Source: an uncultured Muribaculaceae bacterium
GTDB taxonomy: Bacteria > Bacteroidota > Bacteroidia > Bacteroidales > Muribaculaceae
Direction of reading: 5' to 3'
NCBI GenBank assembly: GCA_934675575.1
Contig: CAKUQQ010000007.1
Coordinates: 62,001 to 126,000 of the forward strand
DNA length: 64,000 bases
A model generated the notes under the pieces. That model did not search any database, was not told the DNA's origin, and worked only from the letters and a program-made list of their open reading frames with translations. The position numbers were made by a program, and so were the translations under genes. This document shows, one piece after another, positions 34,641-44,169 of the stretch. How positions within the stretch are numbered: the first letter of the stretch is position 1; every line of letters starts with the position of its first letter.

Positions 34641-35816
34641 TCAACCGAGAGCATCGAGCTGGTTGGTGAGAGGGTTGGAATACATCTGCAGCATTTTGCT
34701 GTACATATAGTAGCGGTCGAACTCTTGCAGAGGAATGTCGGTTTTGTCGATTTGGTCAGACAGATATTTCTTGAAACCGTCAAGCTCTTCGGGAGTGTAT
34801 TTGTCGGCAAACTTCTTGTTGTCGAAGAGAATGTCGTGGGCCATATAGTTGGTCTTGAAAATCTTGTAGTTGGCGTGTATGCAGTGGTCAATAATAGTGC
34901 ACACGCGGCTGATGGCAAGAAACTTGTCGAGGTCTTCGGGAATGTTGTCGAGCTCGTTGTTGATGCACGGTGTGAAAGAGTAGTGCACATGGCCTTTGAA
35001 TCCCAGCAGACCGGTCTTCATGCTGATGAGGTCGTCTTCGGGCGACTTCTTGAAGTTAGGGTCCTTGCTCTTGAGCAAGAACTCGCGTGCCTTGAGGTAG
35101 TCGTTGGGGTCATACTCATAGCTGATAGCTATGGGGGCAATGTTCAGCTCCTTTAGGCTCTCAATGAAAGATTTGTCGCGGTTGCCGTAGGAAAGCATCT
35201 TGATGAGGCTCTCTTGTGTGCGGTCGTTGCTGTCTTTGCAGCGGCCTTCGCGCTGTGCTATCCAGATGGAGGCATGCTTCTCGGAGAGAGCAAAATGAAT
35301 GTATTTTGACAGCTGGATTGCAGCGGCAAGCGTCTGCATGCGACCGAGGTTGCGCTTAACGATGAAGCACTTGTTAAGGCGCACGAGCTTGTTAATCCAA
35401 TCGAAAATGAGGAGGTTGTTGCCAATGGCAATCTCGCAAGTGTCAAATCCGCCCTTTATGAGTGAGTAGCTCAGCTGTGCAGAGTCGAGCACAATATCGC
35501 GGTGGTTGGTGATGAACACGTTTGGCGTGTTTTTGTCAAGGTTTTCAAGTCCGCTCACAGTGAGTCCGCTTGTGGTCTTGGCCAGTAGGCCGTCCATAAA
35601 CGGTTTCATAATTTTCAGCTGCCAGTCCTTTTTGTTGTTGAGACTAAGAAGCACACGCACGAGCTGCGAATACTTGTAGCCCGGAAGGAACATGTTGATT
35701 ATGTTGCGAAATCCAGGTTCTTGCACCAAGATTGACATTTCGTTGTGGAAATCCTTGTCGGCTATAGGGCAGATGTCGGAGAACTCAGAAGGGGTTATGA
35801 TGTTTTCGTCTTCCAT
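34641..35816 (-). CDS. Glycerolipid acyltransferase-like protein (PlsC superfamily)
   Basis: A 391-residue soluble or peripheral acyltransferase. The first block reads VFITNHRDIVLDSAQL, placing five residues between His and the second Asp rather than the four of the classic HxxxxD motif. The second block IAQREGRCKDSNDRTQ matches the glycerol-phosphate-binding EGTRS position. A downstream NIAPIAISYEYDP block fits motif IV. Substrate may be a glycerol- or lysophosphate, or an ornithine lipid; not decidable here. Own -7 box upstream; separated by 88 bp from the phosphoesterase. Confidence 0.8.
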   Translation of the reverse strand: MEDENIITPSEFSDICPIADKDFHNEMSILVQEPGFRNIINMFLPGYKYSQLVRVLLSLNNKKDWQLKIMKPFMDGLLAKTTSGLTVSGLENLDKNTPNVFITNHRDIVLDSAQLSYSLIKGGFDTCEIAIGNNLLIFDWINKLVRLNKCFIVKRNLGRMQTLAAAIQLSKYIHFALSEKHASIWIAQREGRCKDSNDRTQESLIKMLSYGNRDKSFIESLKELNIAPIAISYEYDPNDYLKAREFLLKSKDPNFKKSPEDDLISMKTGLLGFKGHVHYSFTPCINNELDNIPEDLDKFLAISRVCTIIDHCIHANYKIFKTNYMAHDILFDNKKFADKYTPEELDGFKKYLSDQIDKTDIPLQEFDRYYMYSKMLQMYSNPLTNQLDALG

Positions 35817-35862
35817 AATAAGATATGTTTATAATAATATGTTAAGCACTAAAGTAGTTTTT

Positions 35863-35893
35863 CAAAGGTAGTGAAAAAGAATGAAACGGCAAC
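35863..35893 (-). promoter_or_regulatory. Promoter of the acyltransferase gene
   Basis: CAAAGGTA (35863-35870) reads TACCTTTG on the minus strand; a GTTG-type -33 (35890-35893) lies 19 bp upstream of it. ATG at 35816. Confidence 0.5.
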
Positions 35894-35955
35894 AAATCTT
35901 GCTTAAATTAAGGCATGGTGAAATGTGGTGAAATGCCGGTCACCGATAGCTTTGC

Positions 35956-37047
35956 CTATTTCTGCGAGTTGCAGTAGTCACGCCACTTGGCAATTAGTGC
36001 TTGCATGTCGGCAGGAACTTCGCTGTCGAAGTCCATTTGCTTGTGGGTTGTGGGGTGCACAAAGCCAAGTGTCTTGGCGTGAAGAGCTTGACGGGGGCAA
36101 ATCTTGAAGCAGTTTTGCACAAAATGCGTGTAGCTTGCCGATGTGTTGCCTCGCAAAATCTTATCGCCGCCATAGCGCTCGTCGTTGAAGAGCGGGTGGC
36201 CGATGTATTTCATGTGAACGCGGATTTGGTGTGTGCGTCCAGTTTCGAGTTGGCATCTGACCACCGCCACATGCCCCAGGTTTTCGAGCGTGTGGTAGTG
36301 GGTCACAGCATGTTTGCCCATGTCGCCATCTGGAAACACCGCCATTTGCAGCCTGTCGCGCAAGCTGCGGCCAATGTTGCCCTCCACAGTGCCGTCGGTT
36401 TCTTTCATTTCGCCCCACACCACGGCAATGTATTGCCGCTTAGTGGTCTTGTTGAAGAATTGCAGTCCAAGAGAAGTCTTGGCCTTGGGGGTTTTAGCCA
36501 CCACAAGAAGCCCTGAAGTGTCTTTGTCGATGCGATGAACGAGCCCCATGCGAGGGTCGGTGACGTCGTAGTCGGGGTTGTCTTTGAAATGCCATGCCAA
36601 GGCGTTGACGAGTGTGCCGTCGTAATTGCCATGACCAGGGTGCACCACCATGCCTGCTGGCTTGTTGACCACAAGAAGGTCGCTATCCTCATACACAATG
36701 TCGATGGGAATGTCTTGCGCAATGATTTCATTCTCATAGCGTGGGCGGTCCATGACAACGCTTATGACATCGGCAGGGTGCACACGATAGTTAGACTTCA
36801 CTGGCTTGCCGTTGACGCGAATACAACCGGCTTCGGCGGCATTTTGTATGCGGTTGCGAGAAGTGCCCTTTATGCGCTCGGTGAGATATTTGTCGATGCG
36901 CAGCAGCACTTGGCCTTTTTCCACATCGAAGTGGTAGTGTTCCCAAAAATCGCGACCATTCTCGCTGAAGTCGGGTTCGCTGAAATCTTGTTGAATTTCG
37001 GAGTGCAAATTATCGTCGGTGGTAGTGAAATCTAAATCTTCGTCCAT
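35956..37047 (-). CDS. RluD-family 23S rRNA pseudouridine synthase
   Basis: A 363-residue pseudouridine synthase. N-terminal acidic tail (to about 40), S4 RNA-binding domain (about 45-110, LLRIDKYLTERIKGTSRNRIQ), then the RluA/RluD catalytic domain with VNKPAGMVVHPGHGNYDGTL and the catalytic Asp in GLVHRIDKDTSGLLVV. RluD modifies positions in helix 69 of 23S rRNA; the exact target is inferred from family. The PASTA gene lies 68 bp upstream on the same strand. Confidence 0.92.
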   Translation of the reverse strand: MDEDLDFTTTDDNLHSEIQQDFSEPDFSENGRDFWEHYHFDVEKGQVLLRIDKYLTERIKGTSRNRIQNAAEAGCIRVNGKPVKSNYRVHPADVISVVMDRPRYENEIIAQDIPIDIVYEDSDLLVVNKPAGMVVHPGHGNYDGTLVNALAWHFKDNPDYDVTDPRMGLVHRIDKDTSGLLVVAKTPKAKTSLGLQFFNKTTKRQYIAVVWGEMKETDGTVEGNIGRSLRDRLQMAVFPDGDMGKHAVTHYHTLENLGHVAVVRCQLETGRTHQIRVHMKYIGHPLFNDERYGGDKILRGNTSASYTHFVQNCFKICPRQALHAKTLGFVHPTTHKQMDFDSEVPADMQALIAKWRDYCNSQK

Positions 37048-37115
37048 TGCAGAAATTGAAAAGATGATAAACTTTGCCGTGCGGAATTATGGCTTTTTTC
37101 GTGAGCGTGTGTGCG

Positions 37116-37769
37116 TCAGAACAGAATTTCTTCCTCTTCTTTTTGGGCGTTCATCTTGTTCTCAAGCGAATCGATGGTGCGCGAGTCGAGCACAGAGTCG
37201 GGGTTGATGTCGGTTATTGAACCGTCGCCCATGGTGAGTTTAATCACCGAATTGATGGTGACATGAGCTCCCGGTTTCACTTCATGGCCGTTGACGGTGA
37301 CCTTGAGGATAAGGCTCTCGTATTCAGACGGCACGGTGTCAACCTGAATGTTTTTAAATCCCATTGACTGAAGCATGGATAGGCCCTGGCGTATGGAAAT
37401 CTCGGTGAGCACCGGCAGCGGCACAGTGCGTGGCGACAGCGCATTGATGCTCAAGTAGATTGTGCGTATGGCCTTGACGTAGGTGTTGGGCTTTGGGTTC
37501 TGGTCAATCACAGCTCCAGGCTTGAACTGGTCGTTGTAGATAGAGTCGGAAATAGCCCACTTGAAGCCTGCGTCTTCAAGCTTGGCAATGGCTTGGTCAA
37601 TGGGCAGTTGCCTCACATCGGGCACTTTTTTCTGCTGACCGTGAGCTGTGAATATGTCGATAGCCAAAAGACTGGCATAGCAAATAGCCCAAAATGCCAA
37701 CAAAATGAGAATAGCATTGGTGAGTATTGGGTGTTTTGCTTTGAAGTTGCTGAAAAACTGATTGTTCAC
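37116..37769 (-). CDS. PASTA-domain membrane protein
   Basis: A 217-residue protein with a short cytoplasmic N-terminus, one transmembrane helix (about 15-38, ILILLAFWAICYASLLAIDIF) and three extracellular PASTA-like modules (about 50-110, 112-180 and a shortened end), containing VPDVRQLPIDQAIAKLEDAGF and PGAVIDQNPKPNTYVK. PASTA units bind peptidoglycan or muropeptides in kinases and PBPs; here there is no kinase or transpeptidase domain. It starts at GTG (37769), with a strong promoter. Role in cell-wall sensing is inference. Confidence 0.87.
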   Translation of the reverse strand: MNNQFFSNFKAKHPILTNAILILLAFWAICYASLLAIDIFTAHGQQKKVPDVRQLPIDQAIAKLEDAGFKWAISDSIYNDQFKPGAVIDQNPKPNTYVKAIRTIYLSINALSPRTVPLPVLTEISIRQGLSMLQSMGFKNIQVDTVPSEYESLILKVTVNGHEVKPGAHVTINSVIKLTMGDGSITDINPDSVLDSRTIDSLENKMNAQKEEEEILF

Positions 37770-37792
37770 TTATAGAGTGTATTTGATTGTCG

Positions 37793-37823
37793 CAAAGTTA
37801 ATGAATAGAATAAATATGACAAA
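37793..37823 (-). promoter_or_regulatory. Promoter of the PASTA gene
   Basis: On the minus strand, TTTG (37820-37823), 19 bp spacer and TAACTTTG (37793-37800). The GTG start lies 24 bp downstream. Confidence 0.7.
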
Positions 37824-37904
37824 ATCATTTGCACTATGAAATAACGAAATGCCTTGCCGAAGCAGTTATGCTGTGTGTGACGTCTGTTGACCTCAAAAAC
37901 AAGT

Positions 37905-37931
37905 GGCTGTGTCAAAAATTTTGACACAGCC
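37905..37931 (-). terminator. Perfect inverted repeat after the secreted modular protein gene
   Basis: GGCTGTGTCAAAA (37905-37917), one base, TTTTGACACAGCC (37919-37931). It lies 52 bp past the stop of the secreted-protein gene. As RNA it gives a 9-bp GC-rich stem with an A/U loop. There is no separate T-tail, so termination is plausible but not proven. Confidence 0.45.
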
Positions 37932-37982
37932 TCCTGCTTTTTGAGATTGCCACTATTGTGGCTATGGGTTATGAGAGAATTG

Positions 37983-40295
37983 TCACTTTACAAGCACTTT
38001 TTTGCTTGTGCCGTCGCTCATGCGCACAATGTGCAAACCAGGAGCGTCGGCTGCTATGCGCTGGCCGGCAGCATTGTAGTGCTCACATTCATTGGCGGCT
38101 TCAGCGCTAACGCCATCAATGCCGGTTGACGGCAATTTCTCAACTACCACAGGAGTGGGGCGGTGACTGTAGATGTAGCGTGCTGTGATGTATTGTGATG
38201 TGAACACGCGACGAGAGCGCACAGTGTAGGAATACACGTCGGCATCAGTCCAGTTTGGCACACTGACTGTGGTGGTTATCACCTCGGCTGACTTCACGTT
38301 AGACACCTCCTTGCCATAGTAGGGTACGGTGATGGTGTTGCCGGCAGCCAGATTTTGGCTCACTTGCAGTTTGTCGATGAAAAGCTGGCCGGTTTGGCTT
38401 GCCGGAATGTCGAAGCTGATATAAGAAGCCTTAGTGCCTCCAGTCAGGGTAAATGATGCTTGGCTCCAGTTGGTTGCGGCAGAACCGTCGTAAGAAGAAA
38501 TCACATTGCCGTTACTATCGCAAAGGCTAACGGTGTATTGCTTAACGTCTTTGCCATATACTTTAACAGAAATGTTCACTTTGCCGTCAGCATTGCTGAG
38601 GTCGAGCACAGGAGAGTGCAACCAAGAAGTGCCGTATTCGCTTTGGAACGAGTTGTCAAGTCCCACCGTGCCTGCGGCGTCAATGCGGTTGCGCACAACC
38701 CAGTCGGCACGCGAAATCTTGTCGTTAATGTTCCATTCAAGCACAGAACAAGCAGCCGGATTGGCTATGGTGCCACTCTTGAAGCCGTCAAAGTCCTCGT
38801 TGATGATGTCGTAGGATTCATCTTGGGCTGCTGTGTGCTTCACATAGGTTGTGAGTTCGTAAGTGGTGGCACGGTTGACTGGCCGCCAGTTGGCATCGAA
38901 CGATGAAGTGGTCACATTGCTTGCCTGAAGCAGTTCGGGTTCAGCGAGGCCAAGCACCTCTATTTGATTTGACTGCACCGATTGCTTGTCTCCTTTCACG
39001 GCTTTCACGTTGTAGTAGTAAGGCTTAGAGGTGTCGATGCCTGTCACGTCGTAGGTCAAGCCCGACACAGCCTTGTCTTCAAACACATAGGTACGTGTGC
39101 CATTGCCACGCTCATACACACTCAGCAGATAAGAGTCGGCACCATCAACAGCTTGCCAGTTGGCGGTGAAGCCGGTGTCGGTGAGCTTGGTGTAATCCAA
39201 GGCCACAGGAGCAGTGAGCTCGCTCACTGGCTGCACAAGAGCCACGTCGTCAATCCAACCCTCGCCGGCATAGAAATAGAGCTGCATGTAGCAATTTGCG
39301 GTGCCACGGTTGAATGTGAGTGAGTATTCACCCCAATCTGTGGTTATGTCGGCATACTGCGTTTCTACAAGTGTTGGCTGGGCACCAGTCATGTCGTATA
39401 GCGCTCCAATAATGCTTGACTGAGATGTGATGCCGCCACCATAGAACTTGGAGCGGAATTGCAGCGTGAATGTGCCTGCATTGTTTGCAAGGTTAACGGC
39501 AGGGGTCTTGATGTAGCCTTGCGCATTGTCGTCGTAGGCACCAACATACACAGAACCTCCGGCCTGATAGATGCCTTCGCCCTTCCAGCCCGGCGCAATG
39601 GTTAGAGTGTCGGGAATGTTAACCAGGCCTTTGAGGTCGCCTTTTTTAGGAGCATTTTCGGTGCCAGCCGTAAACTTGTTGAAATTTTCATAGAGAACGG
39701 CACCCACTGGAGCCACATCGGCCTCCTCGGTGTGAGTGGTGATGATAGCGATGTCATCGATGAAACACTCACTGTTGCTGGGCGAAAATGTGATTTGCTC
39801 GGCATTGGCACCAGCAGTGTAGTTCACAGTGAATGATTTCCATTCGTTTGTTATGTCAATGTTCTGATTTCCGCCTGATTTGCGGTTGACAATAAGTTTG
39901 TCGGACTTTTGTGTGCTGCGTGCACGGAATGTGACTGTAAATGTTGCAGAACCTTTGCTCGCATCAAATGCTGGAGTTGCTATCTTGCCCGGAAACCAGC
40001 CGAAAGCGTCCATGCCGAGATAGGCAACGCCACCGGCTTGATAGACTGACTCGCCGGTCCAACCGGCAGTTTTTGTGTACTTGCTTGCTATTGTGCCGGA
40101 AGATGCAAGGTCGGTAGATGTGGGCGATGCCTCAGAGCCTTGTGTAAACTTGGCAAAATCCTCACTCAGCAAGGTGTCGGTGACCTCGACTGTTCCTTTC
40201 ACAAGCCTTGGAGCCTTTGTTGGCACGGCTCTGGCTGTAAATCCCCACGACAGGACGACGCCAATCATGGCGCCGATGATAAGCTTTGACTTCAT
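37983..40295 (-). CDS. Secreted modular protein: jelly-roll and FN3 domains, T9SS-like tail
   Basis: A 770-residue protein with a signal peptide (to about 24). Two homologous modules lie near 45-190 and 200-355, each beginning with an L-x-E-(D/N)-F-x-K-F start and an IYQAGG or VYQAGG strand, ending WIDDVAL or FIDDIAI; a related third copy sits near 495-650 (INEDFDGFKSGT to LFIDKLQVS). They look like choice-of-anchor / carbohydrate-binding jelly rolls. FN3-like repeats with the FxANWxxV signature sit between. The C-terminus YNAAGQRIAADAPGLHIVRM with KKVLVK resembles T9SS-type tails. Ligand unknown; cell-surface binding is inference. Confidence 0.82.
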   Translation of the reverse strand: MKSKLIIGAMIGVVLSWGFTARAVPTKAPRLVKGTVEVTDTLLSEDFAKFTQGSEASPTSTDLASSGTIASKYTKTAGWTGESVYQAGGVAYLGMDAFGWFPGKIATPAFDASKGSATFTVTFRARSTQKSDKLIVNRKSGGNQNIDITNEWKSFTVNYTAGANAEQITFSPSNSECFIDDIAIITTHTEEADVAPVGAVLYENFNKFTAGTENAPKKGDLKGLVNIPDTLTIAPGWKGEGIYQAGGSVYVGAYDDNAQGYIKTPAVNLANNAGTFTLQFRSKFYGGGITSQSSIIGALYDMTGAQPTLVETQYADITTDWGEYSLTFNRGTANCYMQLYFYAGEGWIDDVALVQPVSELTAPVALDYTKLTDTGFTANWQAVDGADSYLLSVYERGNGTRTYVFEDKAVSGLTYDVTGIDTSKPYYYNVKAVKGDKQSVQSNQIEVLGLAEPELLQASNVTTSSFDANWRPVNRATTYELTTYVKHTAAQDESYDIINEDFDGFKSGTIANPAACSVLEWNINDKISRADWVVRNRIDAAGTVGLDNSFQSEYGTSWLHSPVLDLSNADGKVNISVKVYGKDVKQYTVSLCDSNGNVISSYDGSAATNWSQASFTLTGGTKASYISFDIPASQTGQLFIDKLQVSQNLAAGNTITVPYYGKEVSNVKSAEVITTTVSVPNWTDADVYSYTVRSRRVFTSQYITARYIYSHRPTPVVVEKLPSTGIDGVSAEAANECEHYNAAGQRIAADAPGLHIVRMSDGTSKKVLVK

Positions 40296-40422
40296 ACTTT
40301 TAATAAATTAACGTGAGTTTGATAAAAAATAAATAATTGAATTTTTGGTAATTAGCAATAAAAGTATTGAATTTGAAGTGTGTAAGAGCAAACAAACACT
40401 ATTATCACCATATCTCCAAAGG

Positions 40423-40452
40423 CAAAATTAATTAAATTTTTGTTACTTCAAG
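40423..40452 (-). promoter_or_regulatory. Promoter of the secreted modular protein gene
   Basis: CAAAATTA (40423-40430) reads TAATTTTG on the minus strand; CTTG (40449-40452) is a possible -33 at 18 bp. The ATG at 40295 leaves a 5' leader of more than 100 bases. Confidence 0.4.
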
Positions 40453-40680
40453 CTAATTGTGAGTGTTTTTTATAATGCTGGGTTTGGCGGCATTAGGCGT
40501 AGCGCTAACAGAGCGCTTTTATGCACAATATGGTGGAAAAGGCGGTGACTGAAAGCGGAAAATGTGCGGTGAAATGGTAAGCGGAAGTTGCGTTTGATTT
40601 TATTGTGATTTTTTTGCGATAAAAGGCACATGTTGACATAATATTCAAGAAAAACGTGATGTTCTGCGTGTGATTTGCAT

Positions 40681-40688
40681 TATCTTTG
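40681..40688 (+). promoter_or_regulatory. -7 box for the small membrane protein/dxs unit
   Basis: TATCTTTG, 33 bp before the ATG at 40722; the -33 region lacks a clear TTTG. Confidence 0.5.
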
Positions 40689-40721
40689 CAAGGTAATGTG
40701 TGAACAAACATCAGGTGACAA

Positions 40722-40910
40722 ATGAGCACAGGTAACATTATCAGGTTTTTGTTTATAGCTGCATTGTGGCTGTTTTTGGTTTATGTGCTTTTGCAGCGAG
40801 CTGCGCGCATTGATTTCATGACGATATTCACGATAGTTGCGTCGGGAATTGTGGTGTTTGTGCCGCTTTACAAGAAATATGTTGAAAAAGGAAGAAAAGA
40901 CAATCAGTAA
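40722..40910 (+). CDS. Small membrane protein upstream of dxs
   Basis: A 62-residue protein with two hydrophobic helices (about 8-24, [16 protein letters not shown], and 32-50, [18 protein letters not shown]) and a basic tail. It has its own promoter and its stop overlaps the dxs ATG by one base (TAATG), so translation is probably coupled. Function unknown; I recognise no family. Confidence 0.7.
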   Translation: MSTGNIIRFLFIAALWLFLVYVLLQRAARIDFMTIFTIVASGIVVFVPLYKKYVEKGRKDNQ

Positions 40911-42826
40911 TGTCGGATAAAGAATATATAAGGCAGCACTTTTCGCTTCTCGCGAAGATTGACTCACCAGCCGATTTGAAGAAACTCGATGTGAGCCAAC
41001 TGCCAGAAGTGTGCGCGGAAATACGCGGCTTTCTGATTCACTCGCTTTCGCACAATCCTGGTCACTTTGCTTCGAGCATGGGAGCAGTGGATATAATAGT
41101 GGCATTGCACTATGTGTTTGACACCCCATACGACCGCCTTGTGTGGGACGTCGGCCACCAGGCCTACGCCCATAAGATACTAACCGGGCGACTCGACGAT
41201 TTTGAGCATTTGCGCCAGTTTAAGGGCATGAGCGGATTTCCAAATCCAGCGGAAAGCGAGTATGACACTTTCACGGCAGGCCATGCCTCAAACTCTATTT
41301 CGGCAGCTCTGGGAATGTCGATAGCCGCCGAGCTTGAAAACAACGAAAACCGCAAGGTGGTGGCGGTGATAGGCGACGCCTCGATAAGCGGAGGACTGGC
41401 GTTTGAGGGCTTGAACAATGCCGCAATCCACAACAACAATCTGCTCATTGTGCTTAACGACAATGACATGTCGATTGACGCCAATGTGGGTTCGCTTGGC
41501 GAGTATATGACTGACCTTACGACTTCCAAGCGATATAACACTGTGCGCTACAAACTGTATAGGTTCTGCCGCAAACACGGCATTATCACCGACCACGGCA
41601 AGGGCATAGTGCTAAGGTTCAACAATGCGATGAAATCGCTGCTTTCGGGGCAGCAAAACATATTCGAGGGGCTTAATATTCGCTACTTTGGCCCATTTGA
41701 CGGCCATGATGTGGTGAAACTCGTGAAGATATTCAGCGACGTGAAAGACATGTCGGGTCCCAAGCTGATACACCTGCACACGCGCAAAGGCAAGGGCTAT
41801 GCTCCGGCAGAGGCCGACCCGACCACATGGCATGCGCCAGGGAAGTTTGACGAAGAATCGGGCAAAAGGCAGACCGGCAGCAGCGAAAACAAACCGCTAA
41901 AATATCAAGACGTGTTTGGGCACACACTGGTGGAACTTGCCGAAAAGAACGATAAAATCGTGGGTGTGACAGCCGCAATGCCGAGCGGAACGTCGATGAG
42001 CATGATGCAGAAAGCGTTTCCTAACAGGACTTTCGACGTGGGAATAAGCGAAGGCCATGCGGTGACATTCAGCGGTGGAATGGCGAAAGACGGCTTGCAC
42101 CCATTTTGCTGCATATACAGCTCTTTTTTGCAGCGAGGATATGATGAACTGATACATGACGTGGCCATAATGAAACTGCCGGTGACGATTTGCATTGACC
42201 GTGGCGGAATAGTGGGTGAGGACGGTGTGACGCACCACGGCGCATTTGACTTGGCATATTTGCGTAGCATACCCAACATGATAGTGTCGGCACCCATGAA
42301 CGAGCACTATCTGCGCGACTTGATGTTTACCTCGCAGCTGCGCGACTATGGACCGTTTGCCATAAGGTATCCGCGTGGCAGCGGTGTGCTTGTTGACTGG
42401 CACAACGAAATGCACGAGTTGCCCATAGGCAAGGGGCGCAAGCTCGCTGACGGAAGCCGAGTGGTGGTGCTGAGCATAGGGCATGCCGGCAACGATGTGG
42501 CAAAAGCCGTGGCGCAACTGCATGACGAAGGCACTGATGTGGGGCACTATGACATGATATTCCTGAAGCCAATAGATGAGGATATATTGCAAGAAGTGAC
42601 AGCAAAATATGATGCGATTGTGACAGTGGAAGACGGCACAACCGTGGGCGGACTGGGAAGCGCAGTGGCAGAATATGTGGCCGACCACGGGTGCGGGTGC
42701 AAGGTGGCACGGCTCGGTATGCCCGACAGGTTTGTGGAGCATGGCTCGGTGAAGGAGTTGCATGAGCTATGCCACTACGACAGCAAGTGGATATATGCCA
42801 CAATCAAGAATTTGTTAAAAGACTGA
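40910..42826 (+). CDS. dxs: 1-deoxy-D-xylulose-5-phosphate synthase
   Basis: Thiamine-diphosphate enzyme that condenses pyruvate and glyceraldehyde 3-phosphate, the entry to the MEP isoprenoid pathway. The 638-residue protein has [15 protein letters not shown], the ThDP-binding [17 protein letters not shown] near residue 155, the pyrimidine-domain Glu in [16 protein letters not shown] near 375, and the transketolase C-terminal domain (from about 500). In normal length and order. First large gene of a run with trkA and trkH, a neighbour set I recall as conserved in Bacteroidota. Confidence 0.96.
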   Translation: MSDKEYIRQHFSLLAKIDSPADLKKLDVSQLPEVCAEIRGFLIHSLSHNPGHFASSMGAVDIIVALHYVFDTPYDRLVWDVGHQAYAHKILTGRLDDFEHLRQFKGMSGFPNPAESEYDTFTAGHASNSISAALGMSIAAELENNENRKVVAVIGDASISGGLAFEGLNNAAIHNNNLLIVLNDNDMSIDANVGSLGEYMTDLTTSKRYNTVRYKLYRFCRKHGIITDHGKGIVLRFNNAMKSLLSGQQNIFEGLNIRYFGPFDGHDVVKLVKIFSDVKDMSGPKLIHLHTRKGKGYAPAEADPTTWHAPGKFDEESGKRQTGSSENKPLKYQDVFGHTLVELAEKNDKIVGVTAAMPSGTSMSMMQKAFPNRTFDVGISEGHAVTFSGGMAKDGLHPFCCIYSSFLQRGYDELIHDVAIMKLPVTICIDRGGIVGEDGVTHHGAFDLAYLRSIPNMIVSAPMNEHYLRDLMFTSQLRDYGPFAIRYPRGSGVLVDWHNEMHELPIGKGRKLADGSRVVVLSIGHAGNDVAKAVAQLHDEGTDVGHYDMIFLKPIDEDILQEVTAKYDAIVTVEDGTTVGGLGSAVAEYVADHGCGCKVARLGMPDRFVEHGSVKELHELCHYDSKWIYATIKNLLKD

Positions 42827-42834
42827 ATCGCAGA

Positions 42835-44166
42835 ATGAAGATAGTGATAGCAGGGGCTGGCGAAGTGGGAACGCATTTGGCAAAAATGCTTTCTAACGAA
42901 AATCAAGACATCATAGTGATTGACAACGATGCCTCTAAACTTGCCAACCTTGAGAAATATAACCTGATGACTTACGTGGGCAGCGCAATCTCGTTTGAGG
43001 TGATGCGCGACGTGAGTGTGGGCAGCGCCGACCTCTTCATTGCCGTTACGCCGTTTGAGTCGCGCAATCTGGTGGCGTGTTCCATGGCAAAAAGCCTTGG
43101 TGCAAAAAAAACGGTGGCTCGAATTGACAACGACGAGTTCTTGAAGAAAGAACATAAAGACTATTTTGCTGCTCTTGGTGTTGACAACCTGATCTATCCG
43201 GAATATTTGGCGTCGAAAGAGATAATCACTGCGCTGAAGCGCACATGGGTGCGCAACTGGTTTGAGCTGTTTGACGGCGAACTGATAGTGGTGGGCGTGA
43301 AGCTGCGCAGCAATGCCAAGCTGGTGGGGCACAGGCTCAGGGACTTGAGCGAGGTGTCGAGTTTCCTGCATGTGTCGGCAATCAAACGCAACCGCGAGAC
43401 AATCATACCACGAGGCGACGATGTGATAATGGAAAACGACATAGCCTATATAGCCACCACGCATGACCACATAGACGAGGTGGTGGATATATGTGGCAAA
43501 GAGAAGATAGATGTGGGCAAGGTGCTGATAATGGGCGGAAACCCGATTGCCGTGCAGCTTGCGCAAATGGTTCAGAACCGTTATAGGGTGAAAATAATTG
43601 ACAAGGACATGGATCGCTGCGACTATCTGGCCAACGTGTTGCCATACTGCAACATAGTGCATGGTGACGCACGTGATTTCGACATACTTGAAAGCGAGGG
43701 TCTAAGTGACTACGACGTGTTTGTGGCACTCACCGGCAGCTCTGAAACCAACATACTGGGCTGCATGATGGCCAAGGAACACGGCATAAGGAAAACCATA
43801 GCCGAGGTGGAGAACATACACTTTATAAGCGAGGCCGAGGGGCTGAACATAGGCATGGTGGTCAACAAAAAACTGCTTGCGTCGAGCCGTATATTCCAGA
43901 TATTGCTCGACAGCGACGCCACAAATGCCAAGTGCCTGGCACTTGCCGACGCCGAGGTGGCCGAACTTGAGGTGAAAGAAGGCTCAAAGGTGACCCATGG
44001 CGCGGTGAAAGACTTGAAACTGACAAAGGACATGACCATAGCCGGCCTTGTGCGCAATGGCGAAGGGCAGCTTGTGAAAGGTGACACGTGCTTGCAGGCT
44101 GGCGACCATGTGGTGATTTTCTGTCTGTCAGGGTCAATTCACAAAATAGAGAAGATATTCAACTGA
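42835..44166 (+). CDS. trkA: Potassium uptake regulatory subunit TrkA
   Basis: Cytoplasmic NAD(H)/nucleotide-binding gate of the Trk potassium transporter. The 443-residue protein has two RCK_N domains, GAGEVGTHLAKML at the start and LIMGGNPIAVQLAQM near 230, each followed by an RCK_C domain (about 140-220 and 355-440). The ATG at 42835 begins the Rossmann motif; an earlier in-frame ATG at 42769 lies inside dxs. The membrane subunit trkH follows three bases after the stop. Confidence 0.94.
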   Translation: MKIVIAGAGEVGTHLAKMLSNENQDIIVIDNDASKLANLEKYNLMTYVGSAISFEVMRDVSVGSADLFIAVTPFESRNLVACSMAKSLGAKKTVARIDNDEFLKKEHKDYFAALGVDNLIYPEYLASKEIITALKRTWVRNWFELFDGELIVVGVKLRSNAKLVGHRLRDLSEVSSFLHVSAIKRNRETIIPRGDDVIMENDIAYIATTHDHIDEVVDICGKEKIDVGKVLIMGGNPIAVQLAQMVQNRYRVKIIDKDMDRCDYLANVLPYCNIVHGDARDFDILESEGLSDYDVFVALTGSSETNILGCMMAKEHGIRKTIAEVENIHFISEAEGLNIGMVVNKKLLASSRIFQILLDSDATNAKCLALADAEVAELEVKEGSKVTHGAVKDLKLTKDMTIAGLVRNGEGQLVKGDTCLQAGDHVVIFCLSGSIHKIEKIFN

Positions 44167-44169
44167 CAA

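Larger units (their letters stand above)
40296..40721. other. 426-bp divergent intergenic region
   Basis: AT-rich space between two divergent transcription units. It holds the -7 box for the secreted-protein gene (40423-40430, minus), one for the dxs unit (40681-40688, plus), and a small hairpin, AGCGCT (40501-40506) with AGCGCT (40512-40517, self-complementary) followed by TTTT. I see no gene in it; the hairpin could end a short leader or small RNA. Confidence 0.5.
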
